The translations under genes were made by a program, and so were the position numbers. 64,000 bases of DNA from positions 1-64,000 of the forward strand of contig JBBHKE010000140.1 in NCBI GenBank assembly GCA_037447655.1. Reading direction: 5' to 3'. How positions within the stretch are numbered: the first letter of the stretch is position 1; the number at the start of each line of letters is the position of its first letter. Origin of the DNA: Zygnema cylindricum. Its lineage: Eukaryota; Streptophyta; Zygnematophyceae; Zygnematales; Zygnemataceae. The notes under the pieces are model-generated. The model did no database searches, was not told the origin of the DNA, and saw nothing but the letters and a program-made list of their open reading frames with translations. Positions 20,965 to 31,957 of this stretch are shown here, in pieces.

Positions 20965-20999
20965 GGACTCAAGGGAGTCCATGCTACACAAGGGTGTAG
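20965..20999 (+). other. Twin leader hairpins, LTR D
   Basis: GGACTC-AAGG-GAGTCC and CTACAC-AAGG-GTGTAG are two perfect 6-bp hairpins with identical tetraloops, 3 nt apart, downstream of the TATA box. They would lie near the 5' end of the element RNA. Confidence 0.7.
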
Positions 21000-21248
21000 T
21001 CGGTCAGAGTTTTTGTCTGCCAAGGTGGCTGCATTTTTAAGGGAAAGTCAAAGTGGGTGAATATGTCCGAAACTCATATTCTAACTTTGCATTCTTTGGT
21101 GGAACTTAGCACACAGAAAGTCTTATTTCACAGGGGTGAAGTTGTATTGGGGTTCTAATTGTCAAAGGGTCAATCATTTGGGTTTGTATCAACTTAGAGT
21201 CGGCACTAACTAGATAAGCTTCTTCAGAGCTGCCTACTCTGAGGACCA

Positions 21249-21446
21249 ATGGAGGTCTCAGAGTTTCAGGTTATGGGCCCACCATCTAGGGTGCCTATGT
21301 TTGATGGAACAGTCTTCATTTATAGGGAGTTTACGATGGAGGGATTGCTTTTCGAAAAGCACTTATGGGGAATTGTTTTGGGACAAGTGAGGTACATGGC
21401 TGCCTGTGGGTCCTCAGTGACTGCGACAAGTATAACGACTCACTAA
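21249..21446 (+). pseudogene. Copia gag N-terminal fragment (D family)
   Basis: The ATG lies 20 nt before the LTR end. The protein starts MEVSEFQVMGPPSRVP and continues with the copia gag motif HLWGIVLGQVRY, then runs into unrelated sequence and a stop. Reading passes from the LTR through the primer site without interruption. The remaining gag is missing. Confidence 0.7.
21269..21283 (+). promoter_or_regulatory. Primer-binding site, half-tRNA-iMet type
   Basis: GGTTATGGGCCCACC is exactly complementary to the anticodon arm of plant initiator tRNA-Met as I remember that sequence (GGUGGGCCCAUAACC), and starts at the first base after the LTR. Drosophila copia uses such a 5' half-tRNA. The site lies within the gag frame (QVMGPP). 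Confidence 0.65.
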
Positions 21447-22045
21447 CATCACAAAGTAACAAATGATAGGCATACAAAACACATTTTTCAACAGTTCAGA
21501 TAGTCGACGTTTGAACATCTAGGAACAGGTGTTTCCTCGTCTTTATGGTTGGAAATCAATTCTGTGTGCGCTTTTTAGTGGTGACGCACTCACTTTCGCG
21601 TGTCGACGCCTTTGTCTAACACTTTTTATGCATGATTCGAAAAAATAACAAGGAATCTTAGTAGAGACTTTACATTTCGTACACCACACTGTAAAAATTG
21701 TCCGCATTACAATAAAATGACACTAATGCCTCTATTCCATTTGGTGGTCCTAGTAAACATACGAACACGTCTTCTAGTAGGGTTTATTAGCAAGGTCTTC
21801 CATTCTGTCGGGTCCGTAAACAACCTCTCATTTGCGTTGGCTCTTTTTCGATTGTACCACGTAGGTTATTGTTAAGATTTTGAAAATCTAAAAATATTGT
21901 TCAATTGTAAAATTTGAACGTTATATCTGTACCAGCAGAGGTAATTAATGATTCGTATGAAAGGTTTTCGACCAAATTTTAATTTTGAAATTGGAAATCA
22001 AAATTTCAAAACGGAATGACAAAAAGGCGCGACAAACTTTGAAGG
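21447..22045. other. Unrelated 0.6-kb segment between D gag and element B
   Basis: The sequence does not match copia gag and has no open frame, LTR or TIR that I can recognise. It separates the D-type LTR/gag start from an A-type gag, so it may be an insertion, a filler at a junction, or pre-existing host DNA. Confidence 0.35.
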
Positions 22046-24146
22046 TCAGTGGATGTTAGATAAATGGAGAGTGTCGGGTGGACAGGTACAGTAAAAATGA
22101 AAGTTAACACTCTTATCATGAAGTTACCAGATGAGTTCGAGAACATAGTGTATCGAGTACAGGAAATGCTTGATAGTTCATGGAAATGGAACACAGTTGT
22201 CAGGATGATACTTGTGCAGGAAAACACAATGGAGATTAAGAGAGGAGGGAAGAGCATTCAAGCACTAGCAGCAGGAGGGGATCGATGGGGGAAGGACTCA
22301 AAGAAACCGTACAAAGGGGAAAGAGATCATTTTGGAGGACCGAGGCCCCCAAAGGGTCTTTGTCATTTTTGCAAAAAGTCGGGACACTTCATCGCAGATT
22401 GTGTCAAGCTGTCGGAGTTGAGGCTCCTAGAGAACCGTGGAGGGGGTTCTTCCGGAGGGAAGAAAAAGGCACTTGTGGTTACAAAAGTGACAGGAGAAAC
22501 GGAGGATGAGTCCTCTGAGGAGGATGGGGAGCTTGTTCTTGAGGGGAGTCTGGAGGAGAAGGAGATCCCTCGAAGACAGAAGTGTGCCCTTGGAGCAATT
22601 CGGGAAGCTCCACAGGAAGGATGGATTATCGACTCAGGTGCATCCATGCATATGTGTCGTGATAAAGAACTCTTCACTAAGCTAAGGAAAATCCCTACTG
22701 TAGAGATAGAGTATGGAGATGGGAGAATAGTAACTACAGATCTAGTTGGACCAGTAAATCAGAAAGTCTTAGTGGAGGGTAAGACTTCTATACTTACATT
22801 CTCAGATGACCTCTACATTCCTCAGCTGAGTAAAAATCTTGTCTTTACGTCTCTGCTAGATGACAAAGAGTTTGATACCTTCACTCGAAAGGGAGTATTT
22901 ACAAATAAGTATGGGGATGAATTTTACTTCACAGCAAATAAGGGTAGCCAAGGAATGTTTAGGCTTAACCTGAGTAATGAAAAGAAGAATGCTTACTATG
23001 TTGGTGTTCGTAAGTTGATCATTTGGCATAAGCGTTTGGCATGTGCATTTTGATAGGTTGAGGGAAATGAAAAAGCTTGGGTTAGTAGAAGGCATTCAAT
23101 TTGGGGATAATGAAATGATGGTTGATTGTAGTGGTTGTGCTCAAGGTAAGGCTCACAGACTTCCCTTTCCCAAAGCCGCCACATATAGAGGTGAGAAAGT
23201 GTTAGATTTGGTCCACACAAATATTTGGGGTCCTGCAAAAGTACCTTCAGTTGGAGGAAAGAGATTTATGATGACAATAACCGATGACTAGTCTAGGTAG
23301 TCTAGTGTCTTTTTTTTGAAAACAAAGTGTGAAGCATCAACTTACTTCAAAGAATATAAAGCCTGGAGTGAGAAGTTGCATGAAACCCCCATTAGAAGGA
23401 TAAGAAGTGATAATGGGGGGGAATATACCTCTAACCAACTTGAGGAATATCTAAGAGATGAGGGAGTGCAGCACCAGAAAAATGTACCATATAACCTAGA
23501 ACAAAATGGGGTAGCGGAGAGGTTAAATCGAACCCTAGGAGATAGTGCATGCAATATGTTGGCAGACAAGAAAATAGGAAAGAAATTTTGGGCAGAAGGA
23601 ATGAATTGTGCCAACTACATTAAGAATAGAGTCCTTACCTCAGCTATAAAGGGAGTAACACCTTATGAGAGATGGGTTGGAAGGAAACCAGATATCTCAC
23701 ACCTTAAATTATTTGGTAGCAAAGTTTCTATTTTTGACACGGATAGGAAAAGCTGGAAACTAGATGCTAAGGGAAAACCTAGATACTTTGTGGGATATGA
23801 TGAGGATGTTAAGGGATATAAGGTCTATGACTTAGCAAATAAAAATATTATTCTAGTCAAACACTTAGTTGTCATCGAAGAAGGGAAGTCATTTGACCCC
23901 TTCAAATATACAAAGAAGATAAAAATCAGATTTGAGTCCGACAGTGAGGAGAACTCGGTCGTTCCCGAAAAGGACATAAGTGAAACCGTGATTGCAAATT
24001 CAGGGGAGATCCGAGATACACGAGACTCATCGGAAACCTCACATACTCCTATGGATTTTGAGGACATAGAAGATGTGGGACCAGAACCGGCTTCCATGGA
24101 CAGGGGAGCCGATGAGACAGTGAGAAGAAACCCAAGACTTCCATCC
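22046..24146 (+). pseudogene. Element B gag C-half, protease and integrase
   Basis: 22064-23053 encodes the gag C-half (MKVNTLIMKLPDEFENIVYR), an intact CCHC zinc knuckle (CHFCKKSGHFIADC), an acidic linker and the aspartic protease motif WIIDSGASMHMC. A 2-nt deletion near 23037 shifts the frame in the integrase zinc region. 23043-23291 carries the CSGC half and the first catalytic block before TGG became TAG at 23289. 23316-24227 carries RSDNGGEYTSNQ and EQNGVAERLNRTL, then the integrase C-terminus up to PRLPS, where E interrupts it. The protease and zinc knuckle here are better preserved than in A1/A2. Confidence 0.85.
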
Positions 24147-25190
24147 TGTAGAAATTATTGGTCTTTTTTAAAGTATTTTCTAGGTCTGAATAGAAATAAG
24201 AAAGAAGCCGAGGCAGCCTATCTCTAACTTCTCTCTCCAACTTCTCAAACTTGTCGCAGTCACTGAGAAATTGGAGAAGGAGCTAGAGCCATGGCTACCT
24301 AGGCTATCCAGAGGTTTATGGGAAAATATATTTTAGTTAGGGGTTTAATTTACTAAAATATATACCCCGGCGACAGGATTTGATCCTGGTACCTGCCAGC
24401 CGGCAGACAACCAGTAGCCGGTAGCCTTAGCCGTTAAGTTTAGGAGTAGTGTTATATACTATATGGTTTGATAATTACTTAAACATTTAAACGTAGGATA
24501 GTTCATTTAACTGTTACTGCTTACGGGAGACATATATCCAATAAATGTAAAAGTACGGATTCCGATACGGATAAGAAACCAATATCGCGCATTTAATTCT
24601 TTAGTGAAACGAATACCGCGAATGTATTTATTACGGCTATGATTAAATGTGAATTTAATCGGACGGTCAGAATTAACGCCGAGATCGCAGAAGAGGATTT
24701 CGGCGGTTTGTGGTCATCGCCACATTGGATGACACGTGCCGGAATGACATTGGATCGCGACATCTCCGAGGATTAAGGGAGCGAATCCAGACATACCACG
24801 TGTCGACATTTAGGCCATGTCGTACAATGGCCGTACATAAAGTACACCGGCAACTGTACTTTTGTGTACGAAACTGAAATCTGATTGGCTCCGTACATCA
24901 GTAGATAGAGTCTGTGAGAGAGATATGACTTAGAAAAATTAGAAGATAGGACCCCTTCTCCTAGAGAGCTTCTGTACAAAAGGACAACTTTGACCATCCA
25001 TAACTTACTGCTCAGGGGAGCAAATTCAGAGGTTCTTTTTGCTATCGACTCAGGGGAGTGTTGTCTTCACAGGGGTGAAGTTGGTCAGAGTTTTTGTCTG
25101 CTAGGGTGGCAGTTATTTTTGCTGAAACACAAAGGGGTCAGGGTTATCCTAGAGGCTTCTTAGAAGCTGTCCACTCTGAGGACTTATGGA
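24147..25190 (+). repeat. 5' LTR of element E (3'-truncated)
   Basis: The LTR starts TGTAGAAATTATTGG and is very similar to 28156-29214. It contains the U3 stem-loop (TCTCCAACTTCTC at 24234 pairing with GAGAAATTGGAGA at 24265), an antisense T-arm-like hairpin (24373-24389) and twin hairpins, the second perfect (CTTCAC-AGGG-GTGAAG, 25065-25080). It ends at ACTTATGGA where the internal deletion begins. Confidence 0.8.
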
Positions 25191-26932
25191 GTAAAAATCA
25201 GATGTGAATCAGAAAATTCTGATGACTTTGAGCTCCCTAACTATCCGGGTTTTAGAGAAGATGACATTCTTGCAGATACAAATCAGACCGAAAAGGACTC
25301 GGCTGTGGAAACTCCAGTGACAACTCTACCCGAAGCGGAAGACGTGGTGGAAATTGATTCGGAATCAAGGGATAGGGGAGAAGCCGAGTTTGTTGAATGA
25401 ATCCACGAGAACCATCTATTCCGGCCTCAGATTTTGAAGATGGAAGGAGAAGTAGCAAAAGACTACAAGAAAAACAGGTTAATAACAAGGTAACTAAACT
25501 ATCTCATCAAGATGAACCTCAAACTTATGGAGAGGCGATGACTTGTCCAAAAAGAAACCGCTCGAAGACAGCCATCAATGAGGAGATGGCCTCAATTATG
25601 GCAGCCGATACTTGGGAGCTGGTGGATTGTCCACCTAACTGAAAACCAATCCGTTGTAAGTGGGTTTTCAAATTAAAACTGAACCCAGATAACACAAACG
25701 AGCGCTACAAGGCCCGACTAGTGGCAAAGGGATTTACACAAAAGGAGGGAATTGACTACGAGGAAACCTTTGCCTCGGTGGTCAGATTTCCCTCTGTCCG
25801 TATACTTCTCAGCCTGGCAGCAGCAGAAGACATGGAAGTACACCAGATGGACATCAAGACAACCTTTTTGCATGGAGAATTGGAAAAGGAGATCTTCATG
25901 CGACAACCCGAAGGGTTTGTGGAGGAAGGAGAGGAGAGTAAGGTATGCCGGCTGATTAAATCTCTTTATGGTTTGAAACAGGCGCCTCGACAGTGGAATA
26001 AGAAGCTTGATGAGTTTCTTACCGGTTTGGGATATATCCGGATCAGCTCAGATTAATCAATCTATGTTTTTGAAGATGAGGAAGGTTTTATATTTATTGC
26101 AATTTATGTTGATGATTTGCTTGTTTTAAGTAAATCAATGGAAAAAATTAATAAACTGAAAACCGATCTTAAGGGGAGATTTGAAATGAATGATATGGGG
26201 GAAGCAAAATATATTTTGGGAATTCAATTAGAGAGAGACCGAAAAAGAAAAATTATAAGATTGACTCAAAAGGAAGCAATAGGGAACATGCTTGAAAAAA
26301 TTCAAATGGATAAAGCTAATAGTTGTACAACTCCAATGGAGTTGCAGAAGGGAAGTGAGGGGAGTGAGGAAGAAGGAGTCATAGTCTTAGACGAGGAATT
26401 ATCTCCTGAAGAACAGAAGTTCATGCAGACTATTCGTTACAGGCAAGTAGTGGGAAGTCTAATCTATTTTATGAATTGTGCCCGGCCAGATTTAGCTGCA
26501 GCTGTAGGAGTGCTGAGTAGAAGTCTAAATGCTCCCACTAAGAGGGATTGGGAGGCAGCTAAGAGAGTCCTTAGATATTTGATAGGAACTAGGGATATAT
26601 GGTTGCATTTGGGTGGGGAGAATACTGACATCACTACTAGGAGTGATGCCAGTTATAGTGATGCTCCGATGAGGAGATGCACTTCTGGATATGTATTATA
26701 TGTGGGTGATGGGGCTTGCTGTTGGAGTAGCAAACAACAAAAAGTTATTGCTCAGTCCACCATGGAGGCTGAGTATATGGCCTCTTGCTCTGCTGTAAAA
26801 GAATTGATGTGGGTCAAGTCATTGCTTGATGAGCTTGGTCACCTTAAGAGTGGTGTGCATTTTTTTTTTTGTGATAATCAGGCAGCAATCGCTATTTCTG
26901 CCAATCCTAAACATCATTTTAAAGCTAAACAC

Positions 26933-27969
26933 TGTTGTTCTACAACCACCGTTGCAGGCGGTGAACCAGCAGTAGTAGTGGAAGTAGACATGAAAAACAG
27001 CAGAAACTATCAAAGTACATACTCAACAGCCAACTTTGATCTGACACAAAATATAACTCAGAAAGCCAATATGTTTCAAATTTGCCACAGTGATACAAAA
27101 TACAGCAAACTGACAATTCCCAAAATTGCAGCCAAAATGACACAGTAAACCATAAGATATGATGTCTAGAAGTTTCCCAAAAAATTGCCCTTAGAAAATC
27201 ATATTCCCAAAACTGGATACTACAAAATTGTCTAAGTTCTAAGTTATATACTCATATTGTGTATCTACTGATCTACAATAATTTGGGTAACTGTTACTAC
27301 GGTTATTATCCTGACTAACGACAAAGCATCCAACCTGTACGTTACTGTACTTTAAAAACCTAATTACTATTTCTAAAACCTGATTAACGGAACACTATTT
27401 TTTTATCACACTAAAGTACAAACTAATGTTATTCAGATATTTACAGAAATTGAACCGTACACAAAACGTTCTAACCGTACACAAAACGTTCCAAATGCTT
27501 AGTCAGCGGTGACCGCTAAAGTCCAGCCCAATGTGGTCATGTAGTACGAAGCACTTGAGTGCTTTGTCACTTGTGGTCCCACGCGAATCACGCTTGTGGT
27601 CCCTCGTGAATCGCGCTTGTGGTCCCAGGTGAATCGTGTCCGTTGGAACGAATTCGATCGACGATGGTACCGTCGAGATGTACCATATTATCCGGAATAC
27701 TCGGGACAGATCCTGTTCGTCCGATCATGTGAATCGCATCGTCAACTTTTTGACGCGTATGGCTGATTGTCGGCGCTACTCCAAAAACCTGCATACGTTA
27801 TTTCGCCGACACGTGTCCCTGCAAAAGTACGATACAGTACGATACACTCTACTGTACCTCTTGCTACTGTAACACTAATTAAAGTAAGTCTTATAGTAGA
27901 CTACTAGAAAAAATATCCTAAGTTATTTTTACCCCTATTGACTGAAATAAAGATTTATAAATTACAACA
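26933..27969. repeat. Solo LTR F, 1037 bp, inside element E
   Basis: It starts TGTTGTTCTACAACC and ends AAATTACAACA, and is flanked by AACAC on both sides (26928-26932 and 27970-27974). TG...CA ends plus a perfect 5-bp duplication and no coding capacity indicate a solo LTR. It contains a three-unit 23-bp tandem repeat and lacks the twin hairpins of the other families, so it is a different LTR type. Confidence 0.75.
27570..27638. repeat. 23-bp tandem repeat, three units, in LTR F
   Basis: The units are CTTGTGGTCCC followed by ACGCGAATCACG, TCGTGAATCGCG and AGGTGAATCGTG. The varied half could be a protein-binding array in the LTR promoter. Confidence 0.75.
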
Positions 27970-28155
27970 AACACATGGACATTAGACTCAGCTTTGTTAG
28001 AGAGAAAGTAGAAAACAAAATAATCAGCTTAGAGTACCGACCAGATAGTGAGATGGTAGCAGATATGATGACCAAACCTGTGCCTTCCCCTAAGCTAATT
28101 TTCTGCAGGGAAAAGTGTGGTCTGAAATTAAAGATTGACTGGAAAATAAGGGAAG

Positions 28156-29214
28156 TGTAGAAATTGATGGTCCTTTTTAAAGTATTTTCTAGGTCTGAAT
28201 AGAAATAAGAAAGAAGCCGAGGCAGTCTATCTCTAACTTCTCTCTCCAACTTCTCAAACTTGTCGCAGTCACTGAGAAATTGGAGAAGGAGCTAGAGCCA
28301 TGGCTACCTAGGCTATCCAGAGGTTTACGCGAAAATATATTTTAGTTAGGGGTTTAATTTACTAAAATATATGCGCCGGCGGCAGGATTTGATCCTGGTA
28401 CCTGCCGGCCGGCAGACAGCCAGTAGCCGGTAGCCTTAGCCGTTAAGTTTAGGAGTAGTGTTATTTACTATATGGTTTGATAATTACTTAAACATTTAAA
28501 CGTAGGATAGTTCATTTAACTGTTACTGCTTACGGGAGACATATATCCAATAAATGTAAAAGTACGGATTCCGGTACGGATAAGAAACCAATACCGCGCA
28601 TTTAATTTTTTAGTGAAACGAATACCGCGAATGTATTTATTACGGCTACGATTAAATGTGAATTTAATTAGACGGTCGCAATTAACGTCGAGATCGCGGA
28701 AGAGGATTTCGGCGGTTTGTGGTCATCGCCACATCGGATGACACGTGGCGGAATGACATTGGATCGCGGCATCTCCGAGGATTAAGGGAGCGAATCCAAA
28801 CATACCACGTGTCGACATTTAGGCCATGTCATACAATGGCCGTACATAAAGTACACCGGCAGCTATACTTTTGTGTACGAAACTGAAATCTGATTGGCTC
28901 CGTACATCAGTAGATAGAGTGTGTGAGAGAGATAGGACTTAGAAAAATTAGAAGATAGGATCCCCTCTCCCAGAGAGCTTCTGTACAAAAGGTCAACTTT
29001 GACCCTCCATAACTTACTACTCAGGGGAGCAAATTCAGAGATTCTTTTTGCTATCGACTCAGGGGAGTCTTGTCTTCACAAGGGTGAAGTTGGTCAGAGT
29101 TTTTGTCTGCCAGGGCGGCAATTATTTTTGTTGAAACACAAAGGGGTCAGGGTTATCCTAGAGGCTTCTTGGAAGCTGTCCACTCTGAGGACTTATGGAG
29201 GTCTCACAGTTTCA
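28156..29214 (+). repeat. 3' LTR of element E (1059 bp)
   Basis: The LTR follows a polypurine tract (GGAAAATAAGGGAAG), starts TGTAGAAATTGATGG and ends CTCACAGTTTCA. Twin hairpins are at 29056-29089 (GACTC-AGGG-GAGTC and CTTCAC-AAGG-GTGAAG). An antisense T-arm-like hairpin is at 28382-28398. Confidence 0.85.
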
Positions 29215-30907
29215 CATCCATTCCAGCTTCAGAGTTTGAGGGAGGAAGGAGGAGCAGCCAAATGATACAAAAGAAACAGGTCGCTCATAAGGTAACTAAG
29301 CTATCTCACCCAGATGAGCCTCAGTCTTACTCGGAGGCAGTAAATAGTCCAAAGAAAGAAAGATGGATTAGAGCCATAAATGATGAGATGGCTTCTATCA
29401 TGGAAACAAATACTTGGGAATTAGCAGATTGTCATCCAAATAGAAAACCTATTAGGTGTAAATGGGTATTTAAACTAAAACTAAACCCAGATAATACCAT
29501 TGAGAGATATATGGCTCGATTGGTAGCAAAGGGGTTCACTCAAAAGGAGGGGATTGACCATGAGGAGACCTTTGCTCCTGTTGTTCGGTTCCCCTCAGTA
29601 AGGATTCTCCTCAGTCTGGCAGCAGCGGAAAACATGGAAATCCACCTGATGGACATTAAGACAACTTTTCTTAATGGTGAGTTAGAGGAAGAAATTTTCA
29701 TGAGGCAACCCGAGGGGTTTGTGGAAGAAGGAGAAGAGAGCTAAGTCAGCAGGCTCATAAAATCCTTATATGGACTGAAGTAGGCTCCCGGACACTGGAA
29801 TAAGAAACTGGATGAGTGACTCACCAATCTGGGATATATCTGTATCAGCTCTGACCATTCTATCTATATGTTTAAAGATGAGAACAGGGTCATTTTATTG
29901 CAATTTATGTGGATGATCAGCTTGTGTGGAGTAAGTCTTTGGAGAAGATCAATAAGCTAAATAAAGATCTTAGGGGCAGATTTGATATGAAGGATTAAAA
30001 GGAGGCAAAATATATTTTGGGGATCCAAATGGAGAGAGATAGAGGGAAGAACATTATTAGACTTACTCAGAAAGAAGCAATAGGAAATATGCTTGAGAAA
30101 TTCCAGATGGAAAATGCTAACAGTTGTACCACTCCCATGGACTTGAAAAAAGTAAGTGATGGGAGTGTAGAAGGAGGAGTGATGATCTTAGACGATCAGA
30201 CGAGTCCAGAGGAGAGAGAGTTTATAAAGTCTATCCCTTATAGACACGTCGTAGGAAGTTTGATCTATTTTATGAATTGTACCAGGCCGTACATAGCGGG
30301 AGCAGTTGGAGTTTCCAGTTGGAGTCTTAATGATCATAGAAAGAGAGACAGAGAGGCAACCAAGAGAGTCATGAGATATCTGGTTGGAACCAGAGAATTA
30401 TGGTTCCATTTGGGAGGGGAGCACACTGATATCACCACTTGGACTGATGCCAGTTATAGGGGTGCACCTATGAGAAGATGCAATTCTGGATATGTTTTGT
30501 ATGTGGGGGAAGGTGCTTGCTGTTGGAGCAGTAAGCAACAAAAGGTGGTTGCTCAGTCTACTATGGAGGCTAAGTATATGGCGTCTTGTTCTGCTGTAAA
30601 AGAACTAATGTGGGTGAAGTCATTGTTGTAAGAACTGGGATATATGAAAGAGGGAGTGCATAAAATCTTTTGCGATAATCAAGCTACAATTGCAATTGCA
30701 GCCAATCCAAAACACCATTTCAAAGCAAAACATATGGACATAAGATTAAGCTTCGTAAGGGAAAAAGTTGAAAATAAAATTATAAATCTTGTGTATAAAT
30801 CTTGTGATGAAGAAATGGTGGCTGACATGATGACCAAACCTGTGCCCTCTCCTAAATTAAAATATTGTCGGGAAAAGTGCGGGTTGAAAAAAAAAAAATT
30901 AGACTAG
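29215..30907 (+). pseudogene. Element B RT and RNase H (continuation)
   Basis: The frame resumes at SIPASEFEGGRRSS after the E insertion. RT blocks [20 protein letters not shown] and MDIKTTFLNGELEEEIFM are clear. Stops or shifts appear at about 29742 (TAA), 29780 (TAG), 29817 (TGA), near the YVDD box (29905) and at 29996. RNase H (30017-30907) retains DASY, STMEAKYMAS (the catalytic-region Glu is changed to Lys) and CDNQATIAI, with one more stop at 30629. It ends in a Lys-rich tail before the polypurine tract. Confidence 0.85.
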
Positions 30908-30920
30908 AAAATAAGGTGAG

Positions 30921-31957
30921 TGTTGAAATTAATAGATTTCGAGAGTATTTTCTAGGTTTAAATTTGTTAGGATAAAAGAAAAAAAAAGGACGGGCAACCT
31001 GCCTCCACCTCCTCTCTCTAGCCCCCATACTTGGTGTAGTCACTGAAGGATAGAGAGGGTGGTTGATCCATGGCTGCCTTAGTTCAACAGACAGTTTTTT
31101 TTAGTAAGTTACTAAAAATATACCTGATGGACCCGGGATTTGATCCCGGTACCTGCAGTTTGTCAAGTTGGCCGATAGCGGTCAGCTTTATCCTATACGA
31201 CTAGGACCAATGCTAAATGCTATAGTATGTGATAGATACATATATATTTAGGGAGGAACAAATCCATTTAACTAAAACTGTATACGGCATGCATAGATAC
31301 AGTTTTATGAAAGTACGAAGTACGATTTTATTTCAAAACGGATATCACGCATTTTGTTTCGATAGTGAAACAAATATCGCGCAAGTATATATAACGGCTA
31401 AGTTTACGTCTCGCTGAAAATCCAATGGCGCACATCATCGCCAAAATCCCAGAATTGTCACTTTGGCGTTTTGTGACGTGGCATGACCTGGAGCCACGTG
31501 GAGAGATGACATACGGTCGTGGGAATTCCGAGGAATGTACGGACGAGTGAAATGCAGACACGCGTCCGCTTAATAGCCTTGTCGTACATAGGCTGTACAA
31601 AAGGTACATCGGCAGTAGTACTTTTTGGTACGGTACAGTAATCTGATTGGTCCGTACTTTAGTAGATAGAAGTTATTAGAGGGAATCAGGACTTAGAAAA
31701 TTTTGGTAGGTAGTCACCTCTCCTTTTGAGAGTTTGTACAAATTGGCATTTTTACTGCCTCATAACTTATCGGTTGGTTGGCCGTTTTCAATGATTCTTT
31801 TTGCTACGGACTCACGGGAGTCCAGGCTGCATAAGGGTGCAATGAAACTGTCATTTTGCCTTTCTGGACAGCAGTGGTTGTGGCTTCAAGTGGGTTAGTT
31901 AAATACTAACTAGAGGCTTCTTGTATTCTCTGGTCCAATGGAGGACACAGAATTGCA
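30921..31957 (+). repeat. 3' LTR of element B (A family, 1037 bp)
   Basis: The LTR starts TGTTGAAATTAATAG and ends CACAGAATTGCA. It has the U3 stem-loop (CCTCTCTCTA with TAGAGAGG), a perfect antisense T-arm-like hairpin (CCGGG ATTTGAT CCCGG, 31133-31149) and twin hairpins near 31804-31840 (GGACTC-ACGG-GAGTCC). The gag ATG near its end is followed by GAA, not by the stop seen in A1/A2. Confidence 0.8.

Larger units (their letters stand above)
20130..21268 (+). repeat. Copia LTR, D family (1139 bp)
   Basis: The LTR starts TGTTGATATT and ends GAGTTTCA. It carries the shared LTR modules: U3 stem-loop 20191-20257, antisense T-arm-like hairpin 20332-20348, TATA box 20893-20900 (TATAAATA) and twin hairpins 20965-20999. 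The last 20 nt hold the gag ATG (21249). It is followed directly by a primer site. It is closely related to the solo LTR at 47511-48644. Confidence 0.8.
25191..28140 (+). pseudogene. Element E RT and RNase H
   Basis: The segment starts in the acidic pre-RT linker (SENSDDFELPNYPGF). RT follows: 25397-25642, stop TGA at 25640, CKWVFKLKLNPDN, then 25721-26056 with MDIKTTFLHGELEKEIFM, a stop at 26054-26056 and the catalytic box IYVDDLLVLSKS near 26103. RNase H (ITTRSDASYSDAPMRRCTSG, QSTMEAEYMAS, FCDNQAAIAI) runs to 26932, where solo LTR F splits KAKH from MDIRLSFVREKVENK (27975). The frame ends at 28137 (CGLKLKID, then W and a later stop). Relatively few lesions suggest a moderately young element. 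Confidence 0.85.
24147..29214 (+). mobile_element. Copia element E, nested in B, internally deleted
   Basis: LTRs are 24147-25190 (truncated tail) and 28156-29214. CATCC lies on both sides (24142-24146 and 29215-29219), a perfect 5-bp target duplication in the PRLPS codons of B. The 5' LTR loses its last 15 nt or so together with PBS, gag, protease and integrase, and joins directly to the pre-RT linker at 25191. RT and RNase H remain. It contains a solo LTR at 26933-27969. Confidence 0.85.
22046..31957 (+). mobile_element. Copia element B (A family), 5'-truncated, interrupted by element E
   Basis: Internal sequence runs 22046-24146, is interrupted by E (24147-29214, duplicating CATCC), and resumes 29215-30907. 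A polypurine tract (about 30908-30920) and an A-type LTR (30921-31957) follow. The 5' LTR and half of gag are missing. Protein wording matches A1/A2. Numerous stops and frameshifts make it inactive. To the right it abuts D-type LTR sequence, so it probably inserted in a D LTR. Confidence 0.75.
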
